Shown here: positions 14,701-28,966 of the stretch, piece after piece
How positions within the stretch are numbered: the first letter of the stretch is position 1
How the letters are laid out: the number at the start of each line of letters is the position of its first letter
Source of the DNA: Lumnitzera littorea
Taxonomy: Eukaryota; Streptophyta; Magnoliopsida; Myrtales; Combretaceae
Direction of reading: 5' to 3'
Assembly: GCA_024138015.1 (NCBI GenBank)
Contig: JAMXBB010000002.1
Span: forward strand, 10,249,577-10,313,576
DNA: 64,000 nt
Translations under genes and position numbers: made by a program
The notes under the pieces: model-generated
The model's database searches: none
What the model was told of the DNA's origin: nothing
The model's input: only the letters and a program-made list of their open reading frames with translations

Positions 14701-14869
14701 TATATAGCTTATTTTGATAAATTGACTTTCTTTGAATAACTCCATCTAACTTTTTTAACTTTACTGTAAAGTTTGAAATTAAATTGATATTTTAGCCCGA
14801 TGCCCTAAATTTAAGGGCTCGGATCCTAGAATAATCATACGGGCTCGAAATCTAGGGTATTACACACTC
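11798..14869 (-). mobile_element. Solo LTR with 5-bp target duplication (family L, copy 2)
   Basis: Minus-strand element from 14864 (TGTAATACCCTAGATTTC) to 11803 (ending GCTGGGATATAACA), 3062 bp, TG..CA ends. It is flanked by the perfect 5-bp duplication CACTC at 11798-11802 and 14865-14869. The start TGTAATACCC is the same as in the plus-strand copy at 40949. The first ~120 bp align with the corresponding end of copy 1. The 3' half is more diverged than in other copies and the internal CTTAGTCGA motif is not evident. Non-coding. Confidence 0.75.
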
Positions 14870-17800
14870 TTATACACTTTTATGCCTTTACTCTTTCTCT
14901 CAACCAATCTTTTAACTTAGACATTAAAGTAGCAGCATCAAATAGTCTTGACACCCCTATTGCCTAACTTGATTTCTTTTGTAGATTATTGTAAGCCCAT
15001 TCCTAAATTCTACCATCAACACTTTTTATTTTTTAGTTGAATAAGATCTTAGATCACTTTAAAGGGACTTAAAATGGATTTGATAAGAAAAATTGAAAAC
15101 TAACAAAAGACTTATGCAAGTTGGTCAACCAACTTAACACTCAGTCAACCATGTTGTTCAAAACTTAAAATAAGTCAATCAAATCGAATCTTAGAGGATC
15201 TAGTTGACTTATTCCAAGCCCCAATGTGTTAAGAACTATAATTCTATGGTGTAATTAAGTTGTTAATTAAATTATGTGAAATGTGTTATATAAATGAAAC
15301 TAGCCCGATTTATTTTTAAGATTTTGAGCAAAAATTAAGTACATGAATTGTTGTTGTAATTTGGTTATGCATGCTAGGCTATTTGATACAGATAATTTTT
15401 GGCGAGAAATTTAATGTTTAACATTTGATGGCTATGATTGGCATCGATTCCTATTCATAGGTAGGCACAACTTATATTATGAAACTTAAAACTATATTTT
15501 CCATAAACGACTCTGTAGACATACTCCATACTTTTAGAAGTAACTCCAAGGATTCTCTTTGAACTTTCAAGAATGACTCCAAATCCAACTCTAGGGAGCC
15601 ATGAACCATTTCAAAACTAGCTCTAGGGATAAGAGAATCCACTTTTCAAAACAAACTCTAGAAGTCCAATTCACATATTCAAAATCAATACTAAAGAGTT
15701 TGTGGGTCCACATTTCGGTATGAACCTAAGGTGTTGCATATAGAACTTTTGCATTGTGTGTGGTAATTTGATTAAGTGTGTTGATTGGTACTAGTTGTTG
15801 CATGTAGAGACTTCAAATCGTGTGTGGTTTAGCATATATTTGTATTTGTACACAATAATTTTGTATTCAGATTTACCATTCATCCGTTTGAGAATTCATA
15901 TTTCTGGTGATGACTATATTGAGGACTATAACTATTATGTTTATTTGGGATATGATTTGAATTTTAATGGAGGAATTGATGATAGCTCCTTTTACTTTTA
16001 TGGCTATGAATAGAAGAGTTTAGATTCTAGCAAGACTTCCAATACTCACTTCTAGTTCATTTCTTTGTAGAAACTGTAGTTGGTAAATTCGAATTGAAAA
16101 TATGATAGATTTTTAGTGTGACATGTTCCTATTACAAGTTGAAGGTATGCGGCGAAGTGGTCACACTCTCAAATTTGAACCGTCTATTATTATAGTTATT
16201 AACTGCAGCTTATGTGGGCACATTTTAATGCCATAGAAATATGTGGCGGCTATAGCGGCAACAGAAAGATGGCAATTCAAAAGATATTAAGGCTCGCACT
16301 TCAAAGATGTTCATCAATTCACGCGGTCCACATCGCCCCTAAAAGGCCATTTATTGCCACACAGCACCAATTTCCGTTAAGAGGTAGCAAAAGCGCCCCT
16401 AAACGGTTCTATTTATTTTGTGTCCTGATAGATAATCAGATAATTTTACAACCGCGACTTAATACTATAAGTTTTCAAATTCAGACAACATTTAAACCCT
16501 CATGAATTATCATAAGTTATACGCTATCTTATATTTTTCATCCCTGTGTTGCATAGGTCGGATCAAAGAATTACATAAATTATATTTTATAAACAATCAA
16601 ATTACAAAAAATAAGAACTATAGCTATCCACGGTTCTCAAAATAAATACTTCTATATAATTGAACGTGCACCAAATTATTATATCAAATTATGTATTTGA
16701 CATTCATTAAGATGCTATTTGCTACACTAGACCTAACGATGTCGAGATGCGACATCAGATTTATTTCACACAAAGAATGAAGTATCTCATCAATACTTGT
16801 TAACGGCTAAAATGAGAAATTTTTGTATGTTTGTATAGACTTACTTTTTCGTGAAATGTGTAAATAATATTAAAAAGATGAAATGTTTCTACTAAAAATT
16901 TATTAACGGGTGTCTTAGAGCACCCATTAGTACGAACCTTCTTACAATGCAATCCCATTGGTGGTTCAACATCTCGAATTATTTAAGGTACTTTGGTTCC
17001 ATATTGATGGAAGAAAAGAAAAGAAAAAAAAAAAAGAAGGAATGTATGCAAGAGTTTCCATTCCACTTTTTATACCATTGATTTTATTTAGACTCATTTA
17101 TTCTACTTTGTTTTTAGTTAATCTAAATTGTTACAAATATAAAAAATCGAATATCTATATCCATTAATGTCATAGTTTCTTTTTTTTTTTTTCCTAAATA
17201 GGTTAAAAAGTATTTATATTTATTTACAACGAAGTTGATAAAAGAAGCAACATTCAATCTAAATGCAAATTCAAATTATATACATCAAAATAAAACTACA
17301 AAAGAGACATAAATCAAATATAACATGACTATAAAATAGTATTATATTATTTCGATTGGACTAATTTATAACTATAATACAACAATGAAATAGTATAATA
17401 CTCCTTGAGATTCAACCGCTCTTGAGAATCATCAATCGTAAGTTCTGCAACAACATAAGTTCGTTCACGTACCCATGTGTGTACACTGGGGAGTGGAAAA
17501 TGTTCTTAACGAAGGAAAGGTGGTTTCCACGATAAAATTGTTAGTACCTCCAACCACCAATCAAAACTCCAAACTAAGCTAGGTTGAAAGAAGGACAAAT
17601 TGCTAATGTAATAAACCAATTTGGCAATTTCAAGGAAATTGCAATGGTCAATGCATGCCATGTAAATGCATATATAAACAAATTGTGTGGTCATGACTTA
17701 TGAGGTCACTCGTAACATATATTCTAGCTATATAAGAATTATTTAATTATTGAGGTAGACATTGCAATATATACTAGATTTCATTTACCCAACGGCACTC

Positions 17801-17941
17801 AAATAATTAAACTATTAGAGCACATATATTTCATAGTTTCAAAGTTTTGTGGCTATATTTGTAACTTGATCACGCGTATGATGTATGTGTTTAAATAAAA
17901 ATGATTAATCAATTAATCACTAAGCTAATTTAATTGACTAT
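14870..17941. other. Gene-free interval
   Basis: No gene can be supported. A 97-codon open frame at 16212-16505 lies in a slightly GC-richer patch with two similar words (CGCCCCTAAAAGG and GCGCCCCTAAACGG). I see no recognisable domain, and it may be transposon debris. Poly-A and poly-T runs occur at about 17020 and 17178. Confidence 0.5.
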
Positions 17942-18816
17942 TGTTGATACTTGGATTCTCACTCAGACCAAGGTCAAATGAGCGAAGCCCATCATGAGAG
18001 ACACCAAAGTATGTTTGAGCAAACAATGAGTACATTCATTACATCGCAACCTTTTTATGAGGTCATGTGCTCATGCTAAGGAAGACGCTAACTATTAGCA
18101 AGCCTAAGACTTACTTGACAAGCCCAATAACACCCGTCTGAGCAAATCGCCCCTCGATCACCGAGCCAGCACACATCGATTGTTCAAAGTAAGCTCGGAG
18201 CTCAACTTGCCCCCAATCAGGCATCAATCGATCCCTTTCTCAACATCTCAACCCAACTTTTGTCTTTAGCACATGCTTTCCACCACAACTCATTAATGAG
18301 CATCTGATACCTGTAGTACAACCATCACACTCAACAACCCCTACAACTATCAAGTCCTTGAGCTACAAATTCAATGGTTCAACCAACCATAGCATACTAT
18401 TCACAATGAAGCCTAGTCCTTACTACGGAGCACACTATTGGCCAATTGCCAGTACAAACAAACTTTTGATTGCTACGTGTTTAGGTAACTTGCATAAAAG
18501 ACACGAAGCACCATAAAGTAAAACAAAACACTCTCTCTTCAAAAATCTTCCCTCCTCCTCCTCCTCTCACAACTTAAATTTGACACATTACACACACAAT
18601 AGCCACAAGGCAAACACAATCCCTAAGTTTCTTAGTGCTTACCCCATGGCCACACTTATTGAGAGCTTTTTGTAAGTATCGAAGAATAAGAAATGAAGTC
18701 CAAGTCCACTCGAACCGAAATCTACGCAAGTCCGCTTATCCCAATTGATTCATCTACAATCGATAGATATAATATAGTTCACGTGTAAAAGGTTCAAGCT
18801 GCATTAGCATCTAACA
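17942..18816. mobile_element. Possible short LTR or retroelement fragment
   Basis: This block is clearly GC-richer than its surroundings and opens with TGTTGATACTTGG and closes with TCTAACA, end forms common in plant Copia-type LTRs. A CATAAAAG box lies at about 18494, followed by a CTC run. The flanking pentamers ACTAT and ATCAT do not match, so the LTR reading is tentative. No protein-coding signature was found. Confidence 0.3.
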
Positions 18817-19961
18817 ATCATTGAGGACAAATGGATAGTTGGGTATGATAGTTTTTTTTTGGTTTGATGGTGAAGGTAAATTAGATAAAATAAAAATAAA
18901 ATAAACTTTCTTAACGACGACTAAGACATTAAAGTAGACTCTTACTCTTTGATATTATGGATAAAATGATGAGATTCATTGGAGAAAAAATGATGATAAT
19001 AAGCTTAAGGATTGTCCTTATGCTTATTATTTTTCGGTAACGGCATGTATCGTTTCATGTAGTAAATAAGAGAGAAACATGTGCTCCAATGTAAAAAAAT
19101 TTTCATGTGTTTGTTTCTTGCAAGAATATAATTAAAAAAACAAAAAATAGGGTTGAATGGGCAATTTTGGGTTAATATTTGCATGCGGTGTATGGAATAT
19201 GTAAGCAGTTAACAAAGAAACAACCTATTCTACATAAGGCACAATTCCAACATGGACATCTAAATCTAACAAGGGGTCTTAGCAGCAAGATAATGAGACA
19301 ATGTGAAATGTTATCTTGGATAAAGAAATATATTTGATGCATTTGACTTTCCGTGTTAACATTGACCAGTTGCCTGTCTTACCAGTTTTACCATTTGGGG
19401 GAAGTGACCCAAGTTAGCAGTGTGTCAGTAACGTTAAAAAGTCGCAAAATTATTAAAAGGCCAAGAGTGTAATAATAACTAAATAAAGATGGACCGACGC
19501 TTATAGTACAGCATTATAGTAATCATATTGTCCATCGCGAATAAAGACAAAGTTTGATGTCACATGTCAAATAAACGCTAACAATATCCCTGATGATCAT
19601 GGCACGTCATCATCTGTCAGCAGGAGCAGGGAAAAGCTCTGTCCCCTCTAAGATCCAGCCGACAGAATAATAACAATAATTGAAAAGAAAGAAAATAAGA
19701 AGAAAAAAAAATTAGAAAGAAAGAAAATAGGGAAAAGATACTTATTTAATTTGAATAAAAAGAAGAAAAAAGAAACGAATGGTCTTAAACTATAAAAATA
19801 CCATTAAAAATTCAAAATTTTTTTTTTCTCACTAAAACGATATTTAATACATTTTCCTTCTAAACGGTAATTTTTTGAGGTCGATGGAAAAATTTGTGCC
19901 GACAGAAGAGTGGGGTGGTCATTATGCTTGAAGAAAGCAGCCAACCCGCTGCTTCAACTAG
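18817..19961. other. Gene-free interval, possible upstream relic near 19.6 kb
   Basis: Mostly AT-rich. From about 19590 to 19660 the sequence is GC-richer and one plus-strand frame reads through DDHGTSSSVSRSREKL before a stop. This could be debris of the same gene as the open stretch at 19962, but that is speculation. Confidence 0.4.
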
Positions 19962-20357
19962 GAGCCAATTGTACAGTGGCGATTCGTCAAAGTACTTAAT
20001 GACCATTCCTCAGAAAGCCATTGCATACCTATCTGCCTAATTTGCCATCCAGATAAGGACACTGCAGACATTTTTTCAGCCGTTTCAGAAGCCTACAATA
20101 AGGAGCTCTCATGCTATCCGCAATGTAGCTCGTGGCTGAACACAAGCTTTTTGAGTTTTCAGAGCGGATGTCTTATAGGCAACACGAGCACAATTCGTTC
20201 ATGCTCCATGTACTTTTTTCCCAATAGGGTTAGCCAGATCATTTTGATAGATCCAACTAAGATATACATATTGCACGGGGACCGCTTGGTGAGTTGTGGA
20301 GATCATGACGATCTCCTGCCGCAGATATCGGATGTATATGGCTGGTTTCCCAGTTAA
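19962..20357 (+). pseudogene. Unidentified 131-codon open stretch, candidate terminal exon or gene relic
   Basis: A plus-strand frame is open from just after an AG dinucleotide (CTTCAACTAG, a possible splice acceptor) at 19960-19961 to a TAA at 20355-20357. It has ordinary codon use and balanced residue composition, unlike the shadow frames around it, and it sits in a GC-richer block. Visible features are a Cys/His-containing segment (IPICLICHPDKDTADIF), a Ser/Cys-rich centre and a C-terminal DVYGWFPS. It has no ATG start of its own, and I could not assemble upstream exons. It lies tail-to-tail with WDR6, 562 bp past the WDR6 stop. I do not recognise the family. It may be a real last exon with distant partners or the surviving 3' end of a deleted gene. 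Confidence 0.4.
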
Positions 20358-20919
20358 TTCATGTTAGCTTTGATGCAGGCTATTGTACAGGAACGTTTTC
20401 TATATGTTGCTTGGCCAATTCACTCTGGGTAAAGTAGATTCATGCAATCAAAGGACTACCATTGATCGTAATAACTCCTCTGTAACCCTGCACGGCATAA
20501 AAACACATTTTAGTGTCTGGATGAATTTACCATTACGTGTACATACAATGATTAAAACATGACGCTGAAAAAACAATCACAATAAATCTTCCAGACACGG
20601 AACATATGTTACATAAATATATGGTTAGACGTGCACATCAACAAATGTATTGCAACTCAATGGTAAATAGCTGCTTCTTTAGGCCCTTTGGTCGCTATCA
20701 ACAGCAACCGAGCACTTGAGATAAGAGAAAACCTGGCAGATTGGGAACCAATGGATATAAACTTAAGAAAATTAACCATCATCCGACATTGGCTGTTGAA
20801 CTGCATTCATATATTTCTGTCGAAAATCATACCATGCATACATTGAACTGCAACTTACCCCTGAACAAATAATACCAGAGATACTGGCAACACAAGAAGA
20901 TCTTCACTATGTAATCTCA
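20358..20919. other. 3' flank of the WDR6-type gene
   Basis: This stretch must hold the WDR6 3' UTR and polyadenylation region. I could not choose a single poly(A) signal. No other gene is visible. Confidence 0.5.
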
Positions 20920-23900
20920 TTAGATGGAACGGAACTCAATCATCTGCATCCCTCTTCCTGCAACTGCTATCTGATAGTGGTTCCTGGAAATAAAATGAAC
21001 CCTAAACTGGTTAATCAGGTCCAATTTGCACCAATCTTTTTCATTTTCCGTTGAGGAGTAATCACAATTAGTACCGAAGATGATTCACTAACCTGCACAA
21101 GGCTTTCACATTCAAAGCTTCAGGCTCTGGTACATTTATCATTAAATGAGCATGTTCAATAAGGGTGCCATGCTCTTCTAGATTCCAGCATCTGACCCGC
21201 TGATCAAGACCGGTAGAAAATACCCAAGTTCCATCAGTCCAAACACCTGCATAAAGAAAGTCAATACACCAATATGCACCTCCATTTGACAGTTCCAATT
21301 GATATATTGTATGCCCTTTCATATAATATTTATAGGATGTCAGCACCTACCGTTTTTTTTTTCTTTTTTTGGTGGTTGGGGGGTGTTGTAAATGCACATC
21401 TATAAATTTGATTAATTGAATGCTGAAAAATTCAAGAAACCATCTCCATATCTAAAAGATTTTTACTTGCAAGTATATCCTTTTGCAACAAAATATAGGG
21501 AACATACCTGAAAAACTTTCAAATTTATACCAAAACCCCCCAATTGTTTTCAATTGTAAACTTACATCCTTCTTACAACAGCAGCCCCACCTTTACGGAA
21601 CTCATAAGGATTTTGTGTAGTTAAGAAGCATGAATAAAGTTACAGAACTAACGGAGTATCCGTATATTTAAGAAACTTATTTAAGTTCACTAACTATATA
21701 GACAGGCTCAAGATCCAGAAAAGAGAGTCCTATGCATGTCAGGGTGTACATGTACAGCCGAATAAAGTGGGAATATCAGTGTAATTTCAAGAGTTAAGAA
21801 GTAGACAGTATAACTTACCCAAATATATACTCTCAACCAAAAATTGCTATTCAACCAGAAATAATTCATACCTTTTACAGCGGAGCTATGAGCTGAGACA
21901 ATCTTATCATGCTTGATGAATTTGATCAAAGGACTGCAGTTCTGGTACTTGTTATCATTAAACAAACCAATTACTTCCTCAGACTTGAATGCTGAATTTT
22001 TTAAATCTGGTGCCAAGACCTTCATATGTGTGCTCAGAGATTGAATCAATACCTCAAATTTACAAGAAGCAATGGCTTGATCATCGCCCCCACTTACTAT
22101 CTGGTATAGAAAAGCATTACCAGAATTTTGACCGTGCTTTACATCTGAAACATGTAGACAATTCACACCAGACTGGTGAATGTTGTGTAGAACATGTAGA
22201 GGACATACTTCACAAATCTCAAATAAGGAATCATCTGCTTTCTCATCTATCTTAGGAGAAGCACTTTTGGTGACCTCATTTGTGATATCATGGGTATAAT
22301 CTGCCACAGATGGATAAAAATCTGACACAGACTCCATTGTAATTCCCTTTTCTTCCACTTTGCATTTTGTGGATACAGAATCAAGGCCTAGCCTTCTTTT
22401 AGAAATATCCCTGCCCAGTGACCTCCACCACCTTCCACCCTGACTTCCTCTCCCAGTGCGCGGTCGTGTCTGACCACCAACAAGTTTTTCTAGATGGATT
22501 GATGAGAGCTGCCTCATGAAAGCTTCAACACTTCCAGTCAGATCCCATAAAGAAATGCTTCCATCCGTCGCACCACTTATCACAATATACAAATTCCCCA
22601 TCTTAGCTTCCCCTGAATTTAAAGATGCTTGAAGTCAATTTCTCAATGCTCTAGAGTGTAAACTTTGACTGCACAACATCTTGAGAAAGATAGCAAGCAG
22701 TCATCAATATCAAATATGAAATCCTCAAATTCATGAAACTTGATGACCATATACCACACACAATCTCCAATAATAGTAAAAGAGAAGGTAAATTGCAATA
22801 AAAATTCTTTTATCAAGAATAAGATAATTTATTTAATCATAGAAAAATTCTTTTATCAAGAATAAGATAATCGTGAAAGAGCCTAAAAGTGTATTTTTAA
22901 TTATTTGGGGTTCTAAATGCTCAATCTCATTGATAAGGGGTTATGTGCAGAATGGGGAAGCATAAGGAAGTATTATATTGGAAAGCAACCCAAAATGATA
23001 ACCATTATAGTCCAGACCAGAACTATGATATACAGTTTCAAGATTGAATCAAGCCTCCTAACTAGAATCATATCATAGTATATCATCCTACACTAAATAT
23101 GCAGCTAACACAACTCTGAATAGCTTAAAAGTTCAATGGCAACCATTCACTCAACCTTTGCAATAAAAGAACCTTGCACATTTCTGTATGTGTCTGCTTC
23201 TGAGTTGAGCAAAGCACAAAAATGAGCAAATATGGGGCTTCTATTCACACAATTTGATACATCAACTACAACACTAACCATCAGAGAGTGGACTAAAAGG
23301 AACTACGATGTGCTGCAAAGATAACACTGGTGATGATAAAGGAGCCAGCAATGCAACATCAAACCTGCAACAATTTAAATGAAGGATAATGATAGAACCT
23401 AAGAGAAGTATCGTGCAAAAATAAAATACAGGACTCATAAGTTACCACAGGCAATGAGGCAAGACAAGAGCTCGCAAGGCAAGTGTAGCATCTGAACAAG
23501 CCACTACAATGAAACAGACGGTTAACCTGGGGAAGCAAAGAAAGAAGCCAGTTGTGAAAAATCGAAGAGAATAAGTTACTGCAACAACTGACAACTTCAA
23601 AAACTCACCTAGATCCAGCATATCTAACAAGAAAAGCAGTGACAGCAAGGTATCTCCAGTCATCTTCCGATTTGTCCTCATGGTATGTTTTTGACTGAAG
23701 TTCTCCACTTTCTGGGAGTTTTACACCATCAGAGCTTCGATTGGAGGGATTTTTGCAAGAGGCTACCATTCTCTTGATTTTTTCCAACTTTTTGGGAGGC
23801 ATTGAATACTTGACCGGCATGTCTGTAGAGAGCCATCTGAATGAAATTGAGTCAGACACAGCTGACGAGGCCAATGAGCCATTATTTATTTCATATTCAT

Positions 23901-26900
23901 CTTTTCTAGATGGTGCCTTCTTTTTCAACAACCAAGATGTCAACACCCGCTTGGCACCAACTGATACAAGTAAACAGGGTTCATCTTCATTCTCTGTGGA
24001 ACAAGTTTGTGAAAAGTATCCATCTTTCTTCATATCTGCTCCACCAACAACGAAGGTTGAATCTGATGCAGCTGTGTGTATCCTAGATACATAGCATATT
24101 GACCGAACAGCTGATCCACCAACATGCTCACCAAGCAATTTGGAAGAGAACCAAGTCTTACCACATGAGACATACCTATATTAGGCATTCTTGTATTAGC
24201 TAAAGAAAGGGGAGAAATCATTCTCACATTAAATATATCTATAGCTCTTTGGACGGTATTTAACAGGACTATTATGTTCTCCAGTTTTACAATAAGCAAG
24301 CCGGTCACATTATGACTTGTTTATAAAGAAGGGGCCATCCTTCAAGCAAGTTTAAGGACAAGAAGAGATCAACTGCATGCAAGTGAATGGCCTCAGTCAA
24401 GATAGGAAGGCCAATGGTCAAAAGAAAAAAGGTTAAAGAGAGCCAAAACAAAGATGGTCCCATGTGTGTATGTGTGTGCATGATTGTCTAAGCATGCGCA
24501 AGAGAGGAGAGAAAGTGATTGACATACTTAGTCAGCCTCACTGTTCCATCCTCACAGCCAGTTGCAATCCAACTTGCTTTTCCATCTGACCTAGCCTTGG
24601 AATCTTCATATACAAAGCATAAAGAATGTAACTCTCTGCCATGGAACTGCATGTGTAAATTCTGAGGAATCATCTTATCCTCAGTGTCCATGGTCCACTC
24701 TCTACAAACATGAACAATCTCATCCTGAGAAGTAAAAAGAAAAGAAAGTTGAAATAATATTAAATAAGAACTTGTGCTGAAAGCTACATATGAATTGTGT
24801 TATCTTCCAAATAGAGAATATTTCATGTTTTCTTCTTCTTCTTCTTTCCCAACAAAGATTTATACCTTAAGTAAGGCTTATTATTGCCTTTTATTTACCC
24901 AAAACAGACAACCTTGTTAAGAGGCAGAGCTTATGTAATACGTAATTATGGTGAAATTTTTTAGGTTCGCAAGCCACCTACTAAGTTGTAAGGCTCCCAA
25001 ACAATATGCAACCACTTTCCAAAATTATAAGACATAAGTGGTATTTTAGAAGGCAATTGTGGAAATAAAAGACCTCTACTGAAACAGAATTCTAAAATGG
25101 AATGTTGATCTCATTCCAATTAAATCTCCCAGGAATCTTAGGGCATCTAAAAGCATCTAAAATAATAAGCAGCTAACGATATGCAAATTCAGAATGAAAA
25201 ACTGACGCTGTTAGCAAATGAATTAAAAAATAGCTCAATTAAGTAGATATAAATTCAAGGTTCTCAATCCATTAGCACCACATTATCTCCTATTCAACTT
25301 AGATTGCCAAGTGCTAATGATACTGGTTTTATGTGGAATGAATTTCAAAATTGACACCAAGAAGTCCGTAGCATTAAACAACAATTGAAATCACATCAAG
25401 ATGGATAGCACTCTAGTGATTTTTTAAGGAAATTCATTTATCACTATTCTACTATAGTAGAGCTGGAGGCAGAAAGAGACCTTGACATAAGCAAAGCAAT
25501 TCCTCATCTCTGGAACATCACCAAGATAAAAAGAATGTGGGCGGCGCCATCCACCACATGATACTTGTACAACCTGCTTCATCAAATCATTTAGAACTAA
25601 ATATAGGCATTGCCATCTAAGAACTAAGAGTGAAAAGGTAGGACAACCTTTGTTTCAGTCTCTAAGTTCCATATTATGAAATCCCCAGAAGCAAAGCCAG
25701 CTGCATAGATGCTGCTTGCAAAATCATTGATGGAGTTATTATCCGGAAAAACTAATTGAATTAAACTCAATTCTTTAACTTTCTTCATCCCCACAAATTT
25801 CACAGTCCTTAGATCTCTGGCATATTCAAGGTAGCATATGCAGCCATCAGCTCCAGTCTGATTCCATGGGGAAGAGAGAGAGGGAGAGAGTGTGTGTGTT
25901 AGGCAACTTATGGTTTATGGTAAGTTTGTCTAGACATAAACGCAAGAAACCCTATATACATGTCAATTTAAAGATATCTTAAATGCACATATAATGGGGG
26001 TGGGGGTGGGGGTGGTGGAGAAGAAAATAATGTCATCCAACATCCAAGCCTATATGCTTAAGGGTAAATAACTCCGTTTTTCTTTTTCCACCTCAAAGTT
26101 CTAGTTATCAAGATGATATGTCGAGATTGAAGGGCATACCGAGCGGATATCAATATGATCAGAACTTGGCCAAGCCAAGGAAATGCTTGAGATAGTTGAT
26201 ATACCATGAGCACCTTTAAAGTGGCTTATAGGAGATATCTTTACTTTTGGTAAAATGGATTCATTTAGCAGTATGTCCTTCCATAAAGGGAATAGAACCA
26301 GATTACCACGTAAATCCCCACAAATGAGCAGCTGCAAAAGTTATCAAGCTCATCAGAACGATCTATCCTTAATCTTGACTCATAGGCAAGCTAAATAACA
26401 TCCTTATTCTATGGTTGACTAGCTAACTCTAGGTATACAAATCACCCTATAAGACCCATGATTTGGTTCAAAATAATGTTTAAGTATCCCAAAAAATGGC
26501 GTTAGTGGGATTTACGCCATAAAATTTATCATGAGAGTGTACTTGAGCCTTAATAACTACACTAATCCTCTAGGTTCTTTGAAGGCATATCTTGGAATGA
26601 TGCAATGAACACCTCAGACAGTCTTGTGACAGCAGATAGTAGTAAAAGAAAGATTTTCAGCTAAAATAGAAGTAGGCTTTTCTATAGGAGTAGACTTATA
26701 AGAACATGCAAGAAACACCCACATTATGCAAACCAATAGTCTAAATATTGTAGTTGTCCAAACATTAGCTTGTGCGAGACAATGCCAAACAAGAAATTTC
26801 CAAACTTGTTAGTCAACATACTAGAAAATAAATTGCTTTAAATTCAAATAATTAGTTGATCTAATTCTAGAAGTTAATAAAATCATGATGTCAACCAACA

Positions 26901-28928
26901 TAGCAGAATCAACTACAGAGTCATCATGAAGACATACCTCTTCCTCAAATGCAGCATCCATACACATAACTCTAAATCCAAAAGAAGAGGCAAACTCTGC
27001 AATTAGAGACACAGAGAGACTTTTCTCATTAAACGAACTACATTGTGAAGAGTTGTTCAGCTTCCATAGCTTTAGAGCTCCTCTAGGGTTAGCTGTGAAA
27101 ATGAACCTACACAACATGGGACAGAAGATTATTTACTTTTAGAACTACCAGTGCTTGTTAATTCACAGAAAACAATGCACATTGAATGAAACGCTGCAAG
27201 TTTGAATTAAACACTACACTAGGGCTATTTGGGTCAGCACCAAGTAGTATACAACCAAATCATAGCATTGTAGTACCAATCATGCTGGCGAGAAAAGCCA
27301 ATGCCAATAAAAACACTTGCATCCTTATGTCATCTTGAACCACATTAATTGAGGTAAGAGGAACAAATGACTATGGAATTCAGTAATCTCACCTCTTAAG
27401 TATATAAAAATTAGTAATTGAAGAATAAAGGCATCGCAAAGAAGGAACAAATATGAGATGGGTTCTTTTTACCTATGTCCCAATGACTTGCACCAAAAGA
27501 CACCCAAAAGTTGCCGGTCCATTTCAGCTGACCATGTAAAGGTAGTAACCACCTCAGGAGAACACGTTGTCTTTATGACTCTAACAATAGTTGTCTTTCC
27601 TTTTCCATCTCCAATGGCAATCCAATCCTCATTGCATAGGGAGACCCTAGAGGAATTCTGGGATAACAGGTCCATACTTATAATCTGTACACCATCATGG
27701 ACACGAACAATTTGGGTCCATTCCACACCATTGTCATTGCATAACTTAGCATGGTAAAGATAACCATGATTTGTAGCAATGTAAATGATATCCTCACATG
27801 AGAAACGCAAGCAACGAACATATTCGCTCTTACTGCATGGGTACAAGGGAATGGAAATTCCAATGAACAATGGAACCAAAAACCAAAGGTAGGGGTGAGA
27901 TTCTTAAGAATTTTCCTTTAAATACAAAGTAGTTGACTGTTATTTTGCAATTCAGACAACCCATGAGCATTTAGCAACATGATCAAGCACCTCTACTCCG
28001 CAGCTTTACTCTAGATAATTACTTAGAATTGAAAAATGTGCATCGCCTTGACAGCAAGACTAGAAAGTACAAATGGTTTCCCTCCCTCTTTTGGTAGAAA
28101 TCCTAAACAAAAATTAGCAGCTATATGCATTCCTCTGAAATATGACATCAAAATAAGGAAACACATTTCTTAAAAACATTATAGTTCCCTTCAGGTTGTG
28201 CTCTGCATGTAAAATTCAACAAGATAAACATACCTATCCATGAGTCCATTACCCTCTGGCAAATTTGGAATCCGAATGCTCAGCAACTGGACACCCTCCT
28301 TTTCTTTGGTTTTAGCTGCCTTTGCCAATGACTCAGCCAAAGAAGCATGCAGATGGTGTACTTTTATTGCAGAGTCAAACCCACCAGTAACAAGAAGTGA
28401 AGTCTTCTGATCATACAGACATCTCCATATACCCCTCCCACTGTGTTAATCAGTAATAAATAATCAATGAGTCTCTCCAAACATACTCAATAACGTGAAA
28501 CTTGTATGTTATGGTTTTTCCAAGACCATTCTACCCCTAAGAAGGTGGTGCAGAGAAATTCACAATGGCATAATTAAAAACTTTGTTCATTGCAAATAAA
28601 AGAAGCCCCAGTTTCCATGCTTGGTAATCCTATAGCAGCTTCCAAAACTTACATGTGCTCCTTGAAGGCCTTAAGCTGAATACCATCCAATCCCCAAACA
28701 CGACAGGAGCAATCCTCACCAGCAGTAACAATGAACTATGATAATCCATGATAAATAACAGTTATTTACAGGAATCAGCAATAAGGATCAAGAAAACCTA
28801 AGAGATTCATCTATGCATACACAAAATTTTCCACATTAAATGAACAATTCCTTTGAAAGTAAAAACAACTACCAGGTAAGAGGCCACTAAAGATAAACAC
28901 AAATACACACACACACACATGCACGTGC

Positions 28929-28966
<38 letters not shown>

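Noticed and set aside
7398..14864. A single 7.5-kb LTR element spanning both minus-strand copies
   Set aside because: Two separate pairs of TG..CA ends with distinct perfect TSDs (AGTCA and CACTC) show two independent solo LTRs.
16212..16505. 97-codon plus-strand frame as a small gene
   Set aside because: No homology that I recognise, no splice or promoter context, and internal repeated words suggest repeat debris.
17942..18816. Organellar DNA insertion as explanation for the GC-richer block
   Set aside because: I recognise no chloroplast or mitochondrial gene text in either strand; an LTR-like origin fits its ends better.
21989..22255. 88-codon plus-strand frame opposite WDR6 exon 18
   Set aside because: Antisense shadow of exon 18.
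23741..24094. 117-codon plus-strand frame opposite WDR6 exon 15
   Set aside because: It is the antisense shadow of a long coding exon, which explains its openness.
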